NCBI RefSeq assembly: GCF_009707385.1
Contig: NZ_CP046115.1
Span: 1,922,001 to 1,986,000, forward strand
Source: Klebsiella oxytoca
GTDB taxonomy: Bacteria > Pseudomonadota > Gammaproteobacteria > Enterobacterales > Enterobacteriaceae
Direction of reading: 5' to 3'
DNA: 64,000 nucleotides
Positions 7,910 to 17,743 of the stretch are shown piece after piece. Below the pieces are notes generated by a model. It was not told where the DNA came from. It searched no databases and saw only the letters and a program-made list of their open reading frames with translations. How positions within the stretch are numbered: the first letter of the stretch is position 1; every line of letters begins with the position of its first letter. The position numbers and the translations under genes were made by a program.

Positions 7910-9568
7910 ATGCATCTTGAGCGCGTCGAAATTGTAGGCTTTCGCGGCATCAACCGTTTATCGTTGACGCTGGAGCAAAATAACGTGCTGATTGGCGAAA
8001 ATGCCTGGGGTAAGTCCAGTCTGCTGGATGCCCTGACGCTGCTCTTGTCGCCGGAGCTCGACCTCTATCGTTTTGTCCGTGAAGATTTTTGGTTTCCGCC
8101 TGGAGATGTTCTGGGACGAGAGCGTCATCTGCATATTATTCTGACCTTCCGTGAAAATGAGCCCGGGCGCCATCGCGTTCGCCGCTATCGCCCTCTGAGC
8201 AGCTGCTGGGTTCCCTGCGAAGATGGCTATCAGCGGGTTTTCTATCGCCTGGAAGGGGAGCTGACCGATGACGATAGCGTGATGACCCTGCGCAGTTTTA
8301 TCAATGGCGAAGGAGAGGCGCTGGAGCTTGATGATATTGATGAGCAGGCCCGTCACTTAGTCCGCTTGATGCCGGTTCTGCGGCTTCGTGACGCCCGTTT
8401 TATGCGGCGGATCCATAACGGCGCCGTGCCGCATACGCCGCAGATCGAGATTACCGCCCGCCAGCTCGATTATCTCTCTCGTGAACTAATGCATCATCCG
8501 CAAAATTTAACCGATGGCCAGATACGCCAGGGGCTGTCGGCAATGGTGCAATTGCTGGAACACTATTTTGCCGAGCAGAGCAGCGCACAATCGCGTAATC
8601 GTCTGATGCGTCGCTATTCACATGATGAACAGCGCAGCTGGCGCTATCTGGATATCATCAACAGGATGATCGACAAACCCGGCGGTCGCAGCCATCGGGT
8701 GATTTTACTGGGGCTGTTCTCAACGCTTTTACAGGCGAAAGGGACGGTAAGACTCGATCGCGATGCGCGTCCGCTATTGTTGATTGAGGATCCGGAAACT
8801 CGCCTGCACCCGATTATGCTGTCCGTGGCGTGGCATTTGCTCAATTTGTTACCGCTGCAGCGGGTGACGACGACCAACTCGGGCGAACTGCTGTCGTTGA
8901 CGCCCGTTGAACATGTTTGTCGCCTGGTGCGTGAATCTTCGCGGGTATCTGCGTGGAGGCTCGGTCCTGGCGGTATGAATGCGGAAGACAGTCGGCGCAT
9001 CGCTTTTCACATTCGTTTTAACCGTGCTTCATCGCTGTTTGCCCGCTGCTGGTTACTGGTTGAAGGGGAAACGGAAACCTGGGTTATCAATGAGCTGGCC
9101 CGTCAGTGCGGCCACCACTTTGACGCAGAGGGCGTGAAGGTGATTGAGTTTGCCCAGTCGGGTTTGAAACCGCTGATTAAATTTGCGCGCCGTATGGGGA
9201 TTGAGTGGCATGTGCTGGTAGATGGCGATGAAGCAGGGAAGAAGTATGCCGCTACCGTTCGCGGGCTGTTAAATGACGATAAAACGCTCGAGCGTGACCA
9301 TCTGACTACGCTACCGGCGATGGATATGGAGCATTTTATGTATCGCCAGGGATTTGATGACGTTTATCACCGGGTCGCACAGCTGCCGATGAATATTCCG
9401 ATGAACATGCGGCGGGTGATTACCAAAGCGATTCACCGCTCGTCCAAACCGGATCTGGCGATTGAAGTTGCGATGGAGGCCGGGCGTCGCGGCGTTGACG
9501 CAATACCGACGCTATTGAAAAAAATGTTCTCTCGCGTGCTGTGGCTGGCGCGCGGGCGCGCGGATTAG
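7910..9568 (+). CDS. ybjD: OLD-family ATP-dependent endonuclease
   Basis: A 552-residue protein of the OLD (overcoming lysogenization defect) family. The N-terminal half is an SMC/RecF-like ATPase with a Walker A GENAWGKS at residues 29-36 and a Walker B-like LLLIEDPETRLHP. The C-terminal third is a Toprim nuclease domain with the invariant glutamate in LLVEGETET (about 382) and a DGDEAG motif (about 437). Class 2 OLD proteins pair with a GajB-type UvrD helicase in Gabija defence; no helicase neighbour exists here, so this is the stand-alone YbjD type of unknown role. In E. coli ybjX would follow but it is absent here. Confidence 0.92.
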   Translation: MHLERVEIVGFRGINRLSLTLEQNNVLIGENAWGKSSLLDALTLLLSPELDLYRFVREDFWFPPGDVLGRERHLHIILTFRENEPGRHRVRRYRPLSSCWVPCEDGYQRVFYRLEGELTDDDSVMTLRSFINGEGEALELDDIDEQARHLVRLMPVLRLRDARFMRRIHNGAVPHTPQIEITARQLDYLSRELMHHPQNLTDGQIRQGLSAMVQLLEHYFAEQSSAQSRNRLMRRYSHDEQRSWRYLDIINRMIDKPGGRSHRVILLGLFSTLLQAKGTVRLDRDARPLLLIEDPETRLHPIMLSVAWHLLNLLPLQRVTTTNSGELLSLTPVEHVCRLVRESSRVSAWRLGPGGMNAEDSRRIAFHIRFNRASSLFARCWLLVEGETETWVINELARQCGHHFDAEGVKVIEFAQSGLKPLIKFARRMGIEWHVLVDGDEAGKKYAATVRGLLNDDKTLERDHLTTLPAMDMEHFMYRQGFDDVYHRVAQLPMNIPMNMRRVITKAIHRSSKPDLAIEVAMEAGRRGVDAIPTLLKKMFSRVLWLARGRAD

Positions 9569-9592
9569 CTTCCCTTCTCCTCAGCCTCTCCC

Positions 9593-9614
9593 TGCCGGGA
9601 AAGTTATCCCGGCA
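9593..9614 (+). other. Hairpin after ybjD
   Basis: TGCCGGGA/TCCCGGCA forms an 8-bp perfect stem with a 6-base loop, 25 bp after the ybjD stop. No U-tract follows, so it may be an RNA 3'-end stabiliser rather than an intrinsic terminator. Confidence 0.45.
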
Positions 9615-9745
9615 CGCCTTCATCAGCGACAACGCTCAAATTCGGTTAAACAAAAATTAAGTACGGCTAAAAATGAGAGTTATTCTATCGCGGCATTTAG
9701 ATAGAATTGTCGCGGGCTCTGCGGGTTAAAACATCAGGAATTTTT

Positions 9746-10861
9746 ATGAAATTAAATGGAAAGCGCAGGAAAGTATGGTGGCTGCTGGCGATTGTCGTGC
9801 TGGCTCTTGCCGTTTGGGGATGGCGGATCCTGAATGTGCCGCTACCGCAGTATCAGACGCTGGTTGTGCGTAAAGGTGACCTGCAGCAGAGCGTGCTGGC
9901 GACCGGTAAACTGGATGCGTTAAAAAAAGTGGACGTAGGGGCGCAGGTCAGCGGGCAGCTCAAAACGCTGCGCGTTGAGATTGGCGACAAAGTGAAAAAA
10001 GATCAGCTGTTGGGGGTTATCGATCCTGAACAGGCGGAAAACCAGATCAAAGAAGTTGAAGCAACGCTAATGGAACTGCGGGCGCAGCTGAACCAGGCTC
10101 AAGCTGAGCGTAAGCTATCGGCGGCAACCTTAGCCCGTCAGCAGCAGCTGGCGCAGCGCCAGTTGGTATCTCGTCAGGACCTGGATACCGCCGCAACCGA
10201 CTTAGCGGTAAAAGAGGCGCAAATTGGCACAATTGAAGCCCAGGTCAAACGAAATCAGGCTACTCTCGATACCGCCAAAACTAACCTTGATTACACCAAA
10301 ATTCTGGCGCCTATGTCCGGAGAAGTGACGCAAATCACTACCCTTCAGGGCCAGACGGTGATTGCCGCCCAACAGGCGCCTAATATTTTGACCCTCGCGG
10401 ATCTCAGCACCATGCTGGTGAAGGCTCAGGTTTCAGAAGCGGACGTGATTCATCTGAAGCCGGGACAAAAAGCCTGGTTTACCGTACTGGGCGATCCGCT
10501 AACGCGCTATGAAGGGACGCTGAAGGATATTCTTCCGACTCCCGAAAAGGTCAACGACGCTATCTTTTACTACGCGCGTTTCGAGGTGCCGAACCCTGAG
10601 GGCATCCTGCGTCTGGAAATGACCGCTCAGGTGCATATTCAGCTCTCTGAAGTGAAAAATATAATTACTATTCCGCTTAGCGCATTGGGAGAAGCCATCG
10701 GCGATAACCGCTATCGCGTACGTTTACTGCGGACCGGCGAAGTTAAAGAACGTGAAATCGTTATCGGTGCCCGTAACGATACCGATGTAGCGGTGGTGAA
10801 AGGGCTGGAAGAGGGTGATGAAGTGATTATCGGCGAAGGTGCGGCCGGAGCGGCGAAATGA
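9746..10861 (+). CDS. macA: Macrolide efflux periplasmic adaptor
   Basis: MacA is the membrane-fusion protein linking the MacB ABC transporter to TolC for export of macrolides and enterotoxin or lipid-like substrates. A basic N-terminus and a single helix (about residues 9-27) anchor it. A long coiled-coil hairpin (about 95-180, [19 protein letters not shown]...) separates the lipoyl halves, followed by the beta-barrel and membrane-proximal domains. The frame opens at 9707, but the ATG at 9746 is used: it has AGGAA 5-9 bases upstream and gives 371 residues, the E. coli length. The stop overlaps the macB start (ATGA). Confidence 0.95.
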   Translation: MKLNGKRRKVWWLLAIVVLALAVWGWRILNVPLPQYQTLVVRKGDLQQSVLATGKLDALKKVDVGAQVSGQLKTLRVEIGDKVKKDQLLGVIDPEQAENQIKEVEATLMELRAQLNQAQAERKLSAATLARQQQLAQRQLVSRQDLDTAATDLAVKEAQIGTIEAQVKRNQATLDTAKTNLDYTKILAPMSGEVTQITTLQGQTVIAAQQAPNILTLADLSTMLVKAQVSEADVIHLKPGQKAWFTVLGDPLTRYEGTLKDILPTPEKVNDAIFYYARFEVPNPEGILRLEMTAQVHIQLSEVKNIITIPLSALGEAIGDNRYRVRLLRTGEVKEREIVIGARNDTDVAVVKGLEEGDEVIIGEGAAGAAK

Positions 10862-12804
10862 CGGCGCTACTGGAACTACATGATATTCGTCGCAGCTACC
10901 CTTCCGGCGATGGTCATGTTGATGTGCTGAAGGGCATTACGTTGAGTATTGCCGCCGGTGAGATGGTGGCTATCGTCGGGGCTTCAGGTTCCGGTAAATC
11001 CACGCTGATGAATATTCTCGGCTGTCTCGATAAACCCACCAGCGGCACCTATCGGGTCGCGGGAACGGACGTGGCTCATCTGAACGGCGATGAGCTGGCG
11101 CGACTGCGTCGGGAACACTTCGGTTTTATTTTCCAGCGTTACCATCTGCTCTCACATCTGACCGCGGCGCAGAACGTCGAAGTTCCTGCGGTTTATGCCG
11201 GCGCCGAGCGCAAAGCGCGCCTGGCCCGGGCCCATGAGCTGCTGGTTCGGCTGGGGCTGGGCGACAGAGCTGAATATCAGCCTTCGCAGCTCTCCGGCGG
11301 CCAGCAGCAGCGGGTGAGTATCGCCCGCGCCCTGATGAACGGCGGGGAAGTGATTCTGGCGGATGAGCCAACCGGTGCGCTGGACAGCCGCTCCGGCGAA
11401 GAGGTCATGGGGATCCTTCACCAGCTAAAAGCGCAGGGGCATACGGTGATTATCGTCACCCATGACCCGCAGGTGGCGGCCCAGGCGGAGCGGGTGATTG
11501 AGATACACGACGGTGAAATCGTGCGTAATCCGCCCGCGCTGAGTCCGGCGCAAGGCGGCGTACTGCGCCAGCGCACGGCGGCCGAACCGTCGGCGTGGCG
11601 TCAGTTCAGCAGCGGCTTTCGCGAAGCGCTGATCATGGCCTGGCGCGCGATGGCGGCGAATAAAATGCGTACGCTGCTGACGATGCTCGGGATTATTATC
11701 GGCATCGCTTCGGTGGTGTCGATTGTGGTGGTGGGCGATGCCGCGAAGCAGATGGTGCTGGCCGATATTCGCGCTATCGGTACCAATACTATTGATGTTT
11801 ATCCCGGCAAGGATTTCGGCGATGACGATCCCCGCTATCAGCAGTCTCTGAAGTACGATGACCTGTTGGCTATTCAGAAACAGCCCTGGGTCAGCTCGGC
11901 GACCCCGGCGGTATCAAAAAGCCTGCGTCTGCGGGCGGACAATATTGACGTTGCCGCCAGCGCCGAGGGCGTGGGAGCGCAGTATTTTAACGTCTATGGT
12001 ATGACCTTCAGCGAAGGAAACACCTTTAATGAGCTCCAGCTAAATAGCCGTGCGCAGGTTGTGGTGCTCGATAGCAACGCGCGCCGACAGCTATTTCCGC
12101 ACAAAGCGAAGGTAGTGGGTGAGATCATTCTGGTCGGCAATATGCCGGCAAAAGTGATTGGCGTGGCGGATGAAAAACAGTCGATGTTCGGCAGCAGCAA
12201 AATCCTGCGCGTCTGGTTACCCTATACCACCATGGCCGGTCGGGTGATGGGACAGTCCTGGCTGAATTCAATCACCGTCCGCGTGAACGAAGGCTATGAC
12301 AGCGCGGTGGCTGAACAGCAGCTGTTACGTTTACTGGAGCTGCGCCACGGTAAGAAAGATGTATTTACCTGGAATATGGACAGCATCTTGAAAACGGCGG
12401 AACGGACCACACATACACTACAGCTGTTTCTGACTCTGGTGGCGGTGATTGCGCTGGTGGTCGGGGGAATCGGTGTGATGAATATTATGCTGGTCTCCGT
12501 TACGGAGCGTACGCGGGAAATTGGTATCCGGATGGCGGTCGGGGCGCGAGCGAGCGATGTATTGCAGCAGTTTTTGATCGAGGCGGTGTTAGTTTGTCTG
12601 GTCGGCGGAGCGCTGGGCGTGACGCTTTCGCTGCTGATTGCCTTTGTCCTGCAGTTGTTTTTACCCGGCTGGGAAATCGGTTTTTCACCGCTGGCGCTGT
12701 TGACCGCTTTTTTATGTTCCACGCTGACCGGGGTTCTGTTCGGCTGGCTACCGGCGCGCAATGCGGCTCGTCTGGACCCTGTTGACGCGCTGGCGCGCGA
12801 GTAG
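10858..12804 (+). CDS. macB: Macrolide export ATP-binding/permease protein
   Basis: MacB is a mechanotransmission-type ABC transporter that drives export through MacA-TolC. Within its 648 residues the N-terminal nucleotide-binding domain has Walker [10 protein letters not shown] (41-49), signature LSGGQ (145-149) and Walker B VILADE (165-170). It is followed by a first transmembrane helix (about 270), a large periplasmic domain and three C-terminal FtsX-like helices ([19 protein letters not shown] onward). The 4-bp overlap with macA indicates translational coupling. Confidence 0.97.
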   Translation: MTALLELHDIRRSYPSGDGHVDVLKGITLSIAAGEMVAIVGASGSGKSTLMNILGCLDKPTSGTYRVAGTDVAHLNGDELARLRREHFGFIFQRYHLLSHLTAAQNVEVPAVYAGAERKARLARAHELLVRLGLGDRAEYQPSQLSGGQQQRVSIARALMNGGEVILADEPTGALDSRSGEEVMGILHQLKAQGHTVIIVTHDPQVAAQAERVIEIHDGEIVRNPPALSPAQGGVLRQRTAAEPSAWRQFSSGFREALIMAWRAMAANKMRTLLTMLGIIIGIASVVSIVVVGDAAKQMVLADIRAIGTNTIDVYPGKDFGDDDPRYQQSLKYDDLLAIQKQPWVSSATPAVSKSLRLRADNIDVAASAEGVGAQYFNVYGMTFSEGNTFNELQLNSRAQVVVLDSNARRQLFPHKAKVVGEIILVGNMPAKVIGVADEKQSMFGSSKILRVWLPYTTMAGRVMGQSWLNSITVRVNEGYDSAVAEQQLLRLLELRHGKKDVFTWNMDSILKTAERTTHTLQLFLTLVAVIALVVGGIGVMNIMLVSVTERTREIGIRMAVGARASDVLQQFLIEAVLVCLVGGALGVTLSLLIAFVLQLFLPGWEIGFSPLALLTAFLCSTLTGVLFGWLPARNAARLDPVDALARE

Positions 12805-12808
12805 TGAT

Positions 12809-12841
12809 AAAAAAATGCCAGTCAGAAGGACTGGCATTTTG
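12809..12841. terminator. Bidirectional terminator between macB and cspD
   Basis: AAAAATGCCAGTC and GACTGGCATTTT form a long perfect stem with a 5-base loop. A-rich and T-rich flanks lie on both sides, suitable for ending both converging transcripts. Confidence 0.88.
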
Positions 12842-12872
12842 CAGGCGGGATGTACACAATGAAGCAAAAGAG

Positions 12873-13103
12873 TTATGCGGCTGTTTCTGTTTCTTCAGCT
12901 TCAACAGGGACAATCACGCTGGCGTGATTACCTTTTGGCCCCTGGTGAACATCAAACCGAACCGCTTGTCCGGCTTTTAGCGTTCTGTAACCATCCATCT
13001 GGATGGTGGAGTAATGGGCGAAAATGTCTTCGCCGCCGCCCTCAGGGCAAATAAAACCGAACCCTTTGGCATTGTTGAACCACTTAACAGTACCCATTTC
13101 CAT
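12873..13103 (-). CDS. cspD: Cold-shock-like protein CspD
   Basis: CspD is a stationary-phase, single-stranded-DNA-binding inhibitor of replication and a persister-associated toxin in E. coli, not cold induced. The 76-residue cold-shock domain has RNP1 (KGFGFI) and RNP2 (DIFAHY). The C-terminus (EAEETETAA) is slightly longer than the E. coli protein. It is divergent from clpS, the conserved arrangement in enterics. Lon degrades CspD in E. coli, and toxin-antitoxin regulators can induce it. No operator was assigned. Confidence 0.96.
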   Translation of the reverse strand: MEMGTVKWFNNAKGFGFICPEGGGEDIFAHYSTIQMDGYRTLKAGQAVRFDVHQGPKGNHASVIVPVEAEETETAA

Positions 13104-13427
13104 ACTTCGACATCCTTCGTAAATCTTATAAGTAAGATGGAATGAACCGGTAGTGGAGTGACGAGTTGTTCAATTGCTCGCCAACTCTCGCCACTACAAT
13201 TTAGAGAAATCAGGAAATGCGTCAAGCAATTGACGATGAGGGACGGTGAAAAATGCGTCAAAATTTGAAGCAGTTAACGCTATTGCCGGGGAATGTGACA
13301 GGTGTCGCGGATGGAAGTAATAGATGATAATTATCTATGATCTATTGTAGATTTGTGATGTGCATAGCCTCTGGTCATCGACAGGCCACCGCCTGTTGGC
13401 AACAGCAACCGATGATGAACACTGACG
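13104..13427. other. Divergent cspD-clpS regulatory region
   Basis: This gene-free 324 bp holds the promoters of cspD and clpS. It contains an AT-rich inverted repeat ATAGAT (13320-13325) / ATCTAT (13333-13338) centred on a GATAATTATC palindrome. Just before clpS it has a short hairpin, ACAGGC-CACC-GCCTGT (about 13379-13394). No RNA gene is recognised. The cspD ribosome-binding site is probably GAAGGATG. Confidence 0.4.
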
Positions 13428-13745
13428 ATGAGTAAGAGAGACTGGTTGGACTTCGATCAGCTAGTAGAGGACGAAGTTAAAGATGCGCTTAAACCGCCAT
13501 CTATGTATAAAGTGATATTAGTCAATGATGACTACACTCCAATGGAGTTTGTTATTGACGTGTTACAAAAATTCTTTTCTTATGATGTTGAACGTGCAAC
13601 GCAACTGATGCTGACGGTTCACTATCAAGGTAAAGCGATTTGTGGGGTTTTTACCGCCGAAGTTGCTGAAACCAAAGTATCGATGGTGAACCAATACGCG
13701 AGGGAGAACGAACATCCGTTGTTGTGTACGCTAGAAAAAGCCTGA
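13428..13745 (+). CDS. clpS: ClpA adaptor protein ClpS
   Basis: ClpS is the bacterial N-recognin: it binds N-terminal Leu, Phe, Trp or Tyr of substrates and hands them to ClpAP. The 105-residue protein has the flexible N-terminal extension that engages ClpA, followed by the core ([19 protein letters not shown]). The Asn-Asp-Asp and later His (TVHYQGKA) line the N-degron pocket. It lies 30 bp upstream of clpA and is likely co-transcribed. The enzyme that adds Leu or Phe, Aat, is encoded about 3.5 kb away in the same window. Confidence 0.97.
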   Translation: MSKRDWLDFDQLVEDEVKDALKPPSMYKVILVNDDYTPMEFVIDVLQKFFSYDVERATQLMLTVHYQGKAICGVFTAEVAETKVSMVNQYARENEHPLLCTLEKA

Positions 13746-13775
13746 ATACAGGCAATAAACTTGGGGGAGGTGCCT

Positions 13776-16058
13776 ATGCTCAATCAAGAACTGGAACTCA
13801 GTTTAAACATGGCTTTCGCCAGAGCGCGCGAGCACCGTCATGAGTTCATGACCGTCGAGCACTTGTTGCTGGCGCTGCTTAGCAACCCTTCGGCCCGCGA
13901 AGCGCTTGAAGCGTGTTCAGTGGACCTGGTTGCGCTGCGTCAGGAACTCGAAGCCTTCATCGAACAGACCACACCCGTACTGCCTACAACGGAAGAAGAC
14001 CGCGATACTCAGCCAACGCTGAGCTTTCAGCGCGTGCTGCAACGTGCCGTTTTCCACGTCCAGTCTTCCGGCCGCAGTGAAGTCACCGGAGCCAACGTTC
14101 TGGTCGCGATTTTTAGCGAACAAGAATCGCAGGCGGCATACCTGCTGCGTAAACATGAAGTCAGTCGACTTGATGTCGTTAACTTCATCTCTCACGGTAC
14201 GCGTAAAGACGAGCCGAGCCAGTCTTCCGATAATAGCGGAAGCCAGCCTGGCAGCAGTGAAGAGCAAGCAGGCGGGGAGGATCGTATGGAAAACTTCACC
14301 ACCAACCTCAACCAGCTTGCCCGCGTAGGCGGAATCGATCCGCTGATCGGCCGCGAAAAAGAGCTGGAACGTGCTATTCAGGTTCTGTGCCGTCGCCGTA
14401 AAAATAACCCGCTGCTGGTGGGGGAATCTGGCGTCGGTAAAACCGCCATTGCCGAGGGTCTTGCCTGGCGTATTGTGCAGGGCGACGTGCCGGAAGTCAT
14501 GGCCGATTGCACTATTTATTCACTGGATATTGGTTCGTTGCTGGCAGGCACCAAATATCGCGGCGATTTTGAAAAACGTTTCAAAGCGTTGCTCAAGCAG
14601 CTGGAGCAGGATACCAACAGTATTCTGTTCATTGATGAAATTCATACTATCATCGGCGCTGGCGCCGCTTCCGGTGGGCAGGTTGATGCCGCTAACCTGA
14701 TTAAACCGCTGCTCTCCAGCGGTAAAATTCGGGTGATTGGTTCGACGACTTATCAGGAGTTCAGCAACATCTTTGAAAAAGATCGTGCCCTGGCCCGTCG
14801 TTTCCAGAAAATTGATATCACCGAACCTTCAGTAGAAGAGACGGTGCAGATTATCAACGGCCTTAAACCTAAGTACGAAGCGCACCACGACGTGCGTTAC
14901 ACCGCGAAAGCAGTACGTGCGGCGGTGGAGCTGGCGGTGAAATACATCAACGATCGTCATTTGCCGGATAAGGCGATTGACGTCATTGACGAAGCCGGAG
15001 CGCGTGCGCGCTTGATGCCGGTGAGCAAACGCAAGAAAACGGTTAACGTGGCGGATATTGAGTCCGTGGTGGCGAGGATTGCGCGTATTCCTGAGAAGAG
15101 CGTTTCCCGCAGCGATCGCGATACGCTGAAAAACCTCGGCGATCGCCTGAAAATGCTGGTCTTTGGCCAGGATAAGGCGATAGAGGCATTAACCGAAGCG
15201 ATCAAGATGGCGCGCGCCGGGCTGGGCCATGAGCACAAACCTGTGGGCTCTTTCCTGTTCGCCGGACCTACCGGGGTGGGTAAAACTGAGGTTACCGTGC
15301 AGCTGGCGAAGTCGCTTGGCATTGAGCTGCTGCGCTTTGATATGTCCGAATATATGGAACGTCATACCGTCAGCCGTTTAATCGGTGCGCCTCCGGGCTA
15401 CGTTGGTTTCGATCAGGGCGGGCTGCTGACCGATGCGGTTATCAAGCATCCGCACGCTGTGCTGCTGCTGGATGAAATTGAAAAAGCGCACCCGGACGTC
15501 TTTAACCTGTTGCTGCAGGTAATGGATAACGGGACGCTGACCGATAATAACGGCCGCAAAGCGGATTTCCGCAACGTGGTGCTGGTAATGACGACTAACG
15601 CCGGGGTGCGTGAAACCGAGCGTAAATCGATTGGCCTTATTCATCAGGACAACAGTCCGGATGCGATGGATGAGATCAAAAAGATCTTTACGCCGGAATT
15701 CCGTAACCGTCTCGATAACATTATCTGGTTCGATCACCTGTCTACGACGGTTATCCATCAGGTGGTGGATAAATTTATCGTCGAGCTGCAGGTCCAGCTG
15801 GATCAGAAAGGCGTGTCTTTGGAAGTTAGCCAGGAAGCTCGCGATTGGCTGGCAGAGAAAGGCTACGACCGGGCCATGGGCGCACGTCCGATGGCGAGGG
15901 TGATTCAGGATAACCTGAAAAAACCGCTGGCCAACGAGCTGCTGTTTGGTTCACTGGTTGACGGCGGTCAGGTTACCGTTGAGCTAGATAAAGAGAAAAA
16001 CGCGCTCACCTACGACTTCCAGAGCGCGCAGAAGCACAAGCCGGAAGCGGCACACTAA
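13776..16058 (+). CDS. clpA: ATP-dependent Clp protease ATP-binding subunit ClpA
   Basis: ClpA is the AAA+ unfoldase that feeds ClpP and works with ClpS on N-degron substrates. In 760 residues it shows the N-terminal Clp repeat domain (1-145), a linker, the D1 AAA module with Walker A GESGVGKT (about 216), the D2 module with Walker A GPTGVGKT (about 497), and the IGL loop (KSIGLIH, about 618) that docks on ClpP. The frame opens at 13761, but the ATG at 13776 follows GGGGGAGG and matches the E. coli start MLNQELEL. A strong terminator follows. Confidence 0.98.
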   Translation: MLNQELELSLNMAFARAREHRHEFMTVEHLLLALLSNPSAREALEACSVDLVALRQELEAFIEQTTPVLPTTEEDRDTQPTLSFQRVLQRAVFHVQSSGRSEVTGANVLVAIFSEQESQAAYLLRKHEVSRLDVVNFISHGTRKDEPSQSSDNSGSQPGSSEEQAGGEDRMENFTTNLNQLARVGGIDPLIGREKELERAIQVLCRRRKNNPLLVGESGVGKTAIAEGLAWRIVQGDVPEVMADCTIYSLDIGSLLAGTKYRGDFEKRFKALLKQLEQDTNSILFIDEIHTIIGAGAASGGQVDAANLIKPLLSSGKIRVIGSTTYQEFSNIFEKDRALARRFQKIDITEPSVEETVQIINGLKPKYEAHHDVRYTAKAVRAAVELAVKYINDRHLPDKAIDVIDEAGARARLMPVSKRKKTVNVADIESVVARIARIPEKSVSRSDRDTLKNLGDRLKMLVFGQDKAIEALTEAIKMARAGLGHEHKPVGSFLFAGPTGVGKTEVTVQLAKSLGIELLRFDMSEYMERHTVSRLIGAPPGYVGFDQGGLLTDAVIKHPHAVLLLDEIEKAHPDVFNLLLQVMDNGTLTDNNGRKADFRNVVLVMTTNAGVRETERKSIGLIHQDNSPDAMDEIKKIFTPEFRNRLDNIIWFDHLSTTVIHQVVDKFIVELQVQLDQKGVSLEVSQEARDWLAEKGYDRAMGARPMARVIQDNLKKPLANELLFGSLVDGGQVTVELDKEKNALTYDFQSAQKHKPEAAH

Positions 16059-16076
16059 ATCGGTTGTGATAAATGC

Positions 16077-16106
16077 AAAAACCGGCCTCAGGGCCGGTTT
16101 TTTTAC
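16077..16106 (+). terminator. Terminator of clpSA
   Basis: ACCGGCC/GGCCGGT stem (16081-16087, 16092-16098) with a 4-base loop, an A-run before it and seven Ts after it. Confidence 0.92.
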
Positions 16107-16119
16107 GCCAGTGCTCTGA

Positions 16120-16249
16120 ACCCTTTTTTTTGCGCGGGATTAACTCATTGATTTTAAAAGAAGGTAATAACCGACGACAGATTAAGGTTAAAGAGGGGAT
16201 TTGTTGATTAATTTCAATAATAACAATATGGTAGGGTATAGTTCGTCCA
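16120..16249 (+). promoter_or_regulatory. Second type I-F CRISPR leader
   Basis: AT-rich DNA after the clpA terminator leads directly into a single type I-F repeat. It contains an IHF consensus match at 16141-16153 (TAACTCATTGATT), 109 bp before the repeat. The last 46 bp (from TTGATTA at 16204) are similar base for base to the leader at 2618-2663, including ACAATATGGTAGG versus ACAATAAGGTAGG. The clpA-infA interval is the known chromosomal site of type I-F loci in E. coli. Confidence 0.75.
16141..16153 (-). promoter_or_regulatory. IHF consensus site in second CRISPR leader
   Basis: TAACTCATTGATT matches YAANNNNTTGATW exactly and differs from the site in the first leader at one of the unspecified positions. 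Its distance to the repeat is within 1 bp of that in the first leader. Confidence 0.68.
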
Positions 16250-16277
16250 GTTCACTGCCGTACAGGCAGCTTAGAAA
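16250..16277 (+). CRISPR. Solitary type I-F CRISPR repeat (zero-spacer locus)
   Basis: A single 28-bp repeat is identical at every base to the three intact repeats of the array at 2664-2811. It stands alone: no second repeat, intact or degenerate, is visible at a 60-bp step or elsewhere before infA. With the leader before it, this has the form of either a spacerless array or the remnant left after a type I-F cas locus and its arrays were deleted by recombination between repeats. Confidence 0.9.
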
Positions 16278-16445
16278 CACCAGAAAGGGAAGTGTATATA
16301 GAGGCCGAATATTGTCGGCTTAAATAAGTTGCAGGGCGCTCATTTGAGTATCCTTTCACGCTAAGACAAGCCGAACATTGCTTTATAAGCACAGAGAAAC
16401 GGTCGTCAAAGCTAAAGAAGGAAAGGGCGAAAGAATAAAAGAAAT
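16278..16445. other. Gene-free remainder of the clpA-infA interval
   Basis: Downstream of the lone repeat there is a GCCGA/TCGGC hairpin (16304-16319) and a second GCCGAACATTG about 60 bp later. No coding sequence is convincing. The serine tRNA gene serW, which E. coli carries between clpA and infA, is not present: no acceptor, D or T-loop blocks of a class II tRNA are found on either strand. Confidence 0.5.
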
Positions 16446-16472
16446 GAAAAGACCGGGAATTATCCCGGCCTT
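16446..16472 (-). terminator. Terminator of infA
   Basis: On the minus strand GCCGGGATAATTCCCGGTC forms a GC-rich hairpin followed by TTTTCATTTCTTTT, about 30 bp after the infA stop. Confidence 0.85.
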
Positions 16473-16502
16473 CAGCATCTGGCGCTTTAAGCGCGAAAAC
16501 GA

Positions 16503-16721
<219 letters not shown>

Positions 16722-17000
16722 CTAGTCCTCTGGGGTATCACTACCGTAGTTTTGAACCGGCAAGATAATGCCGAAGTTCAGCAAGTATGTAAAGTTTTAC
16801 GTCAAATCGCCGAAGTAGTTTTGGCGCATTACCCGGAATTCACGCGGATAAACCGGGTGACAGGCGCAAACGTAAAGGGGGAGTGACAGAACGATGGGCG
16901 TTATCTGACTCTTATTATTCCCAAACGGCGGCGGGGCAACGGGCAGAAGCTACTCTACCGCGCAATTATAACATCCTGACAAAAAATGTGCTGAAAACAT

Positions 17001-17705
17001 TTATGCTTCACCGGCAAATAGTGCCCTTGGTACCCAGAATCGTTCTGGCAAACGGTAGGTTCGCAGCACAGAGAGATAGTCGAGGTAATCGCGGCGAGGT
17101 ATTTCGACAGCGCCGAGAGAAGCCGTATGTTTATTTAGCACCTGACAGTCGATTAATTTTCCACCATCCTGCGAAAATGCCTGACTAAACACCAGCAGTG
17201 CGGTTTTGGACGCGTTTTCGGCACGGCTGAACATCGACTCACCGCAAAACAGGGCGCCCTGCGCGACGCCGTACATACCGCCGACTAATCTATCCCCCTG
17301 CCACACTTCAACAGAATGAGCGTGACCCAGTTCATGTAACTGGTGATAAGCCTGTACGATGCCCGGCGTTATCCATGTCCCCTCATCGCGATGATCGGCG
17401 CAGCCTTCGATAACCTGACCGAAGGCGTGATTCAACGTGACGCGATAAGGAGAGCGCAGGTGAAAGCGCTTCATGCTGCGGCTGAGATGAAATTTTTCCG
17501 GCCACAGAACCGCCCTTGGATCGGGTGACCACCATAAAATGGGGTCGCCGGGCGAAAACCACGGAAAGATACCGCGCTGATAGGCCATCAGTAACCGCGC
17601 CGGGCTAAGATCTCCGCCCAGCGCTAACAGGCCATTTGGTTCGCGTAAAGCGCCTTCCGGGGAGGGGAAGGCGATGGAATGATGTGAGAGCTGAACCAGC
17701 CGCAT
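17001..17705 (-). CDS. aat: Leucyl/phenylalanyl-tRNA-protein transferase
   Basis: Aat transfers Leu or Phe from aminoacyl-tRNA to proteins with N-terminal Arg or Lys (Met in some cases), creating degrons for ClpS-ClpAP. The 234-residue protein equals the E. coli length and contains the family signature around [20 protein letters not shown] and the C-terminal domain core ([25 protein letters not shown]). It lies 38 bp downstream of cydC on the same strand, so read-through from cydDC is likely, with infA further downstream. Confidence 0.97.
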   Translation of the reverse strand: MRLVQLSHHSIAFPSPEGALREPNGLLALGGDLSPARLLMAYQRGIFPWFSPGDPILWWSPDPRAVLWPEKFHLSRSMKRFHLRSPYRVTLNHAFGQVIEGCADHRDEGTWITPGIVQAYHQLHELGHAHSVEVWQGDRLVGGMYGVAQGALFCGESMFSRAENASKTALLVFSQAFSQDGGKLIDCQVLNKHTASLGAVEIPRRDYLDYLSVLRTYRLPERFWVPRALFAGEA

Positions 17706-17743
17706 TTTTACCTCAACGCATCAGGCAATGATTCAATAGTAGC

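Noticed and set aside
7910..9568. ybjD as a Gabija system
   Set aside because: No UvrD-like GajB helicase lies beside it, and its place is conserved core order.
16278..16445. A second CRISPR repeat or a tRNA after the lone repeat
   Set aside because: No sequence resembling the 28-bp repeat occurs at a 60-bp step. No class II tRNA blocks are found on either strand.
17001..17705. infA-aat region as a mobile element boundary
   Set aside because: No direct repeats, integrase or tRNA target is visible; gene order is ordinary.
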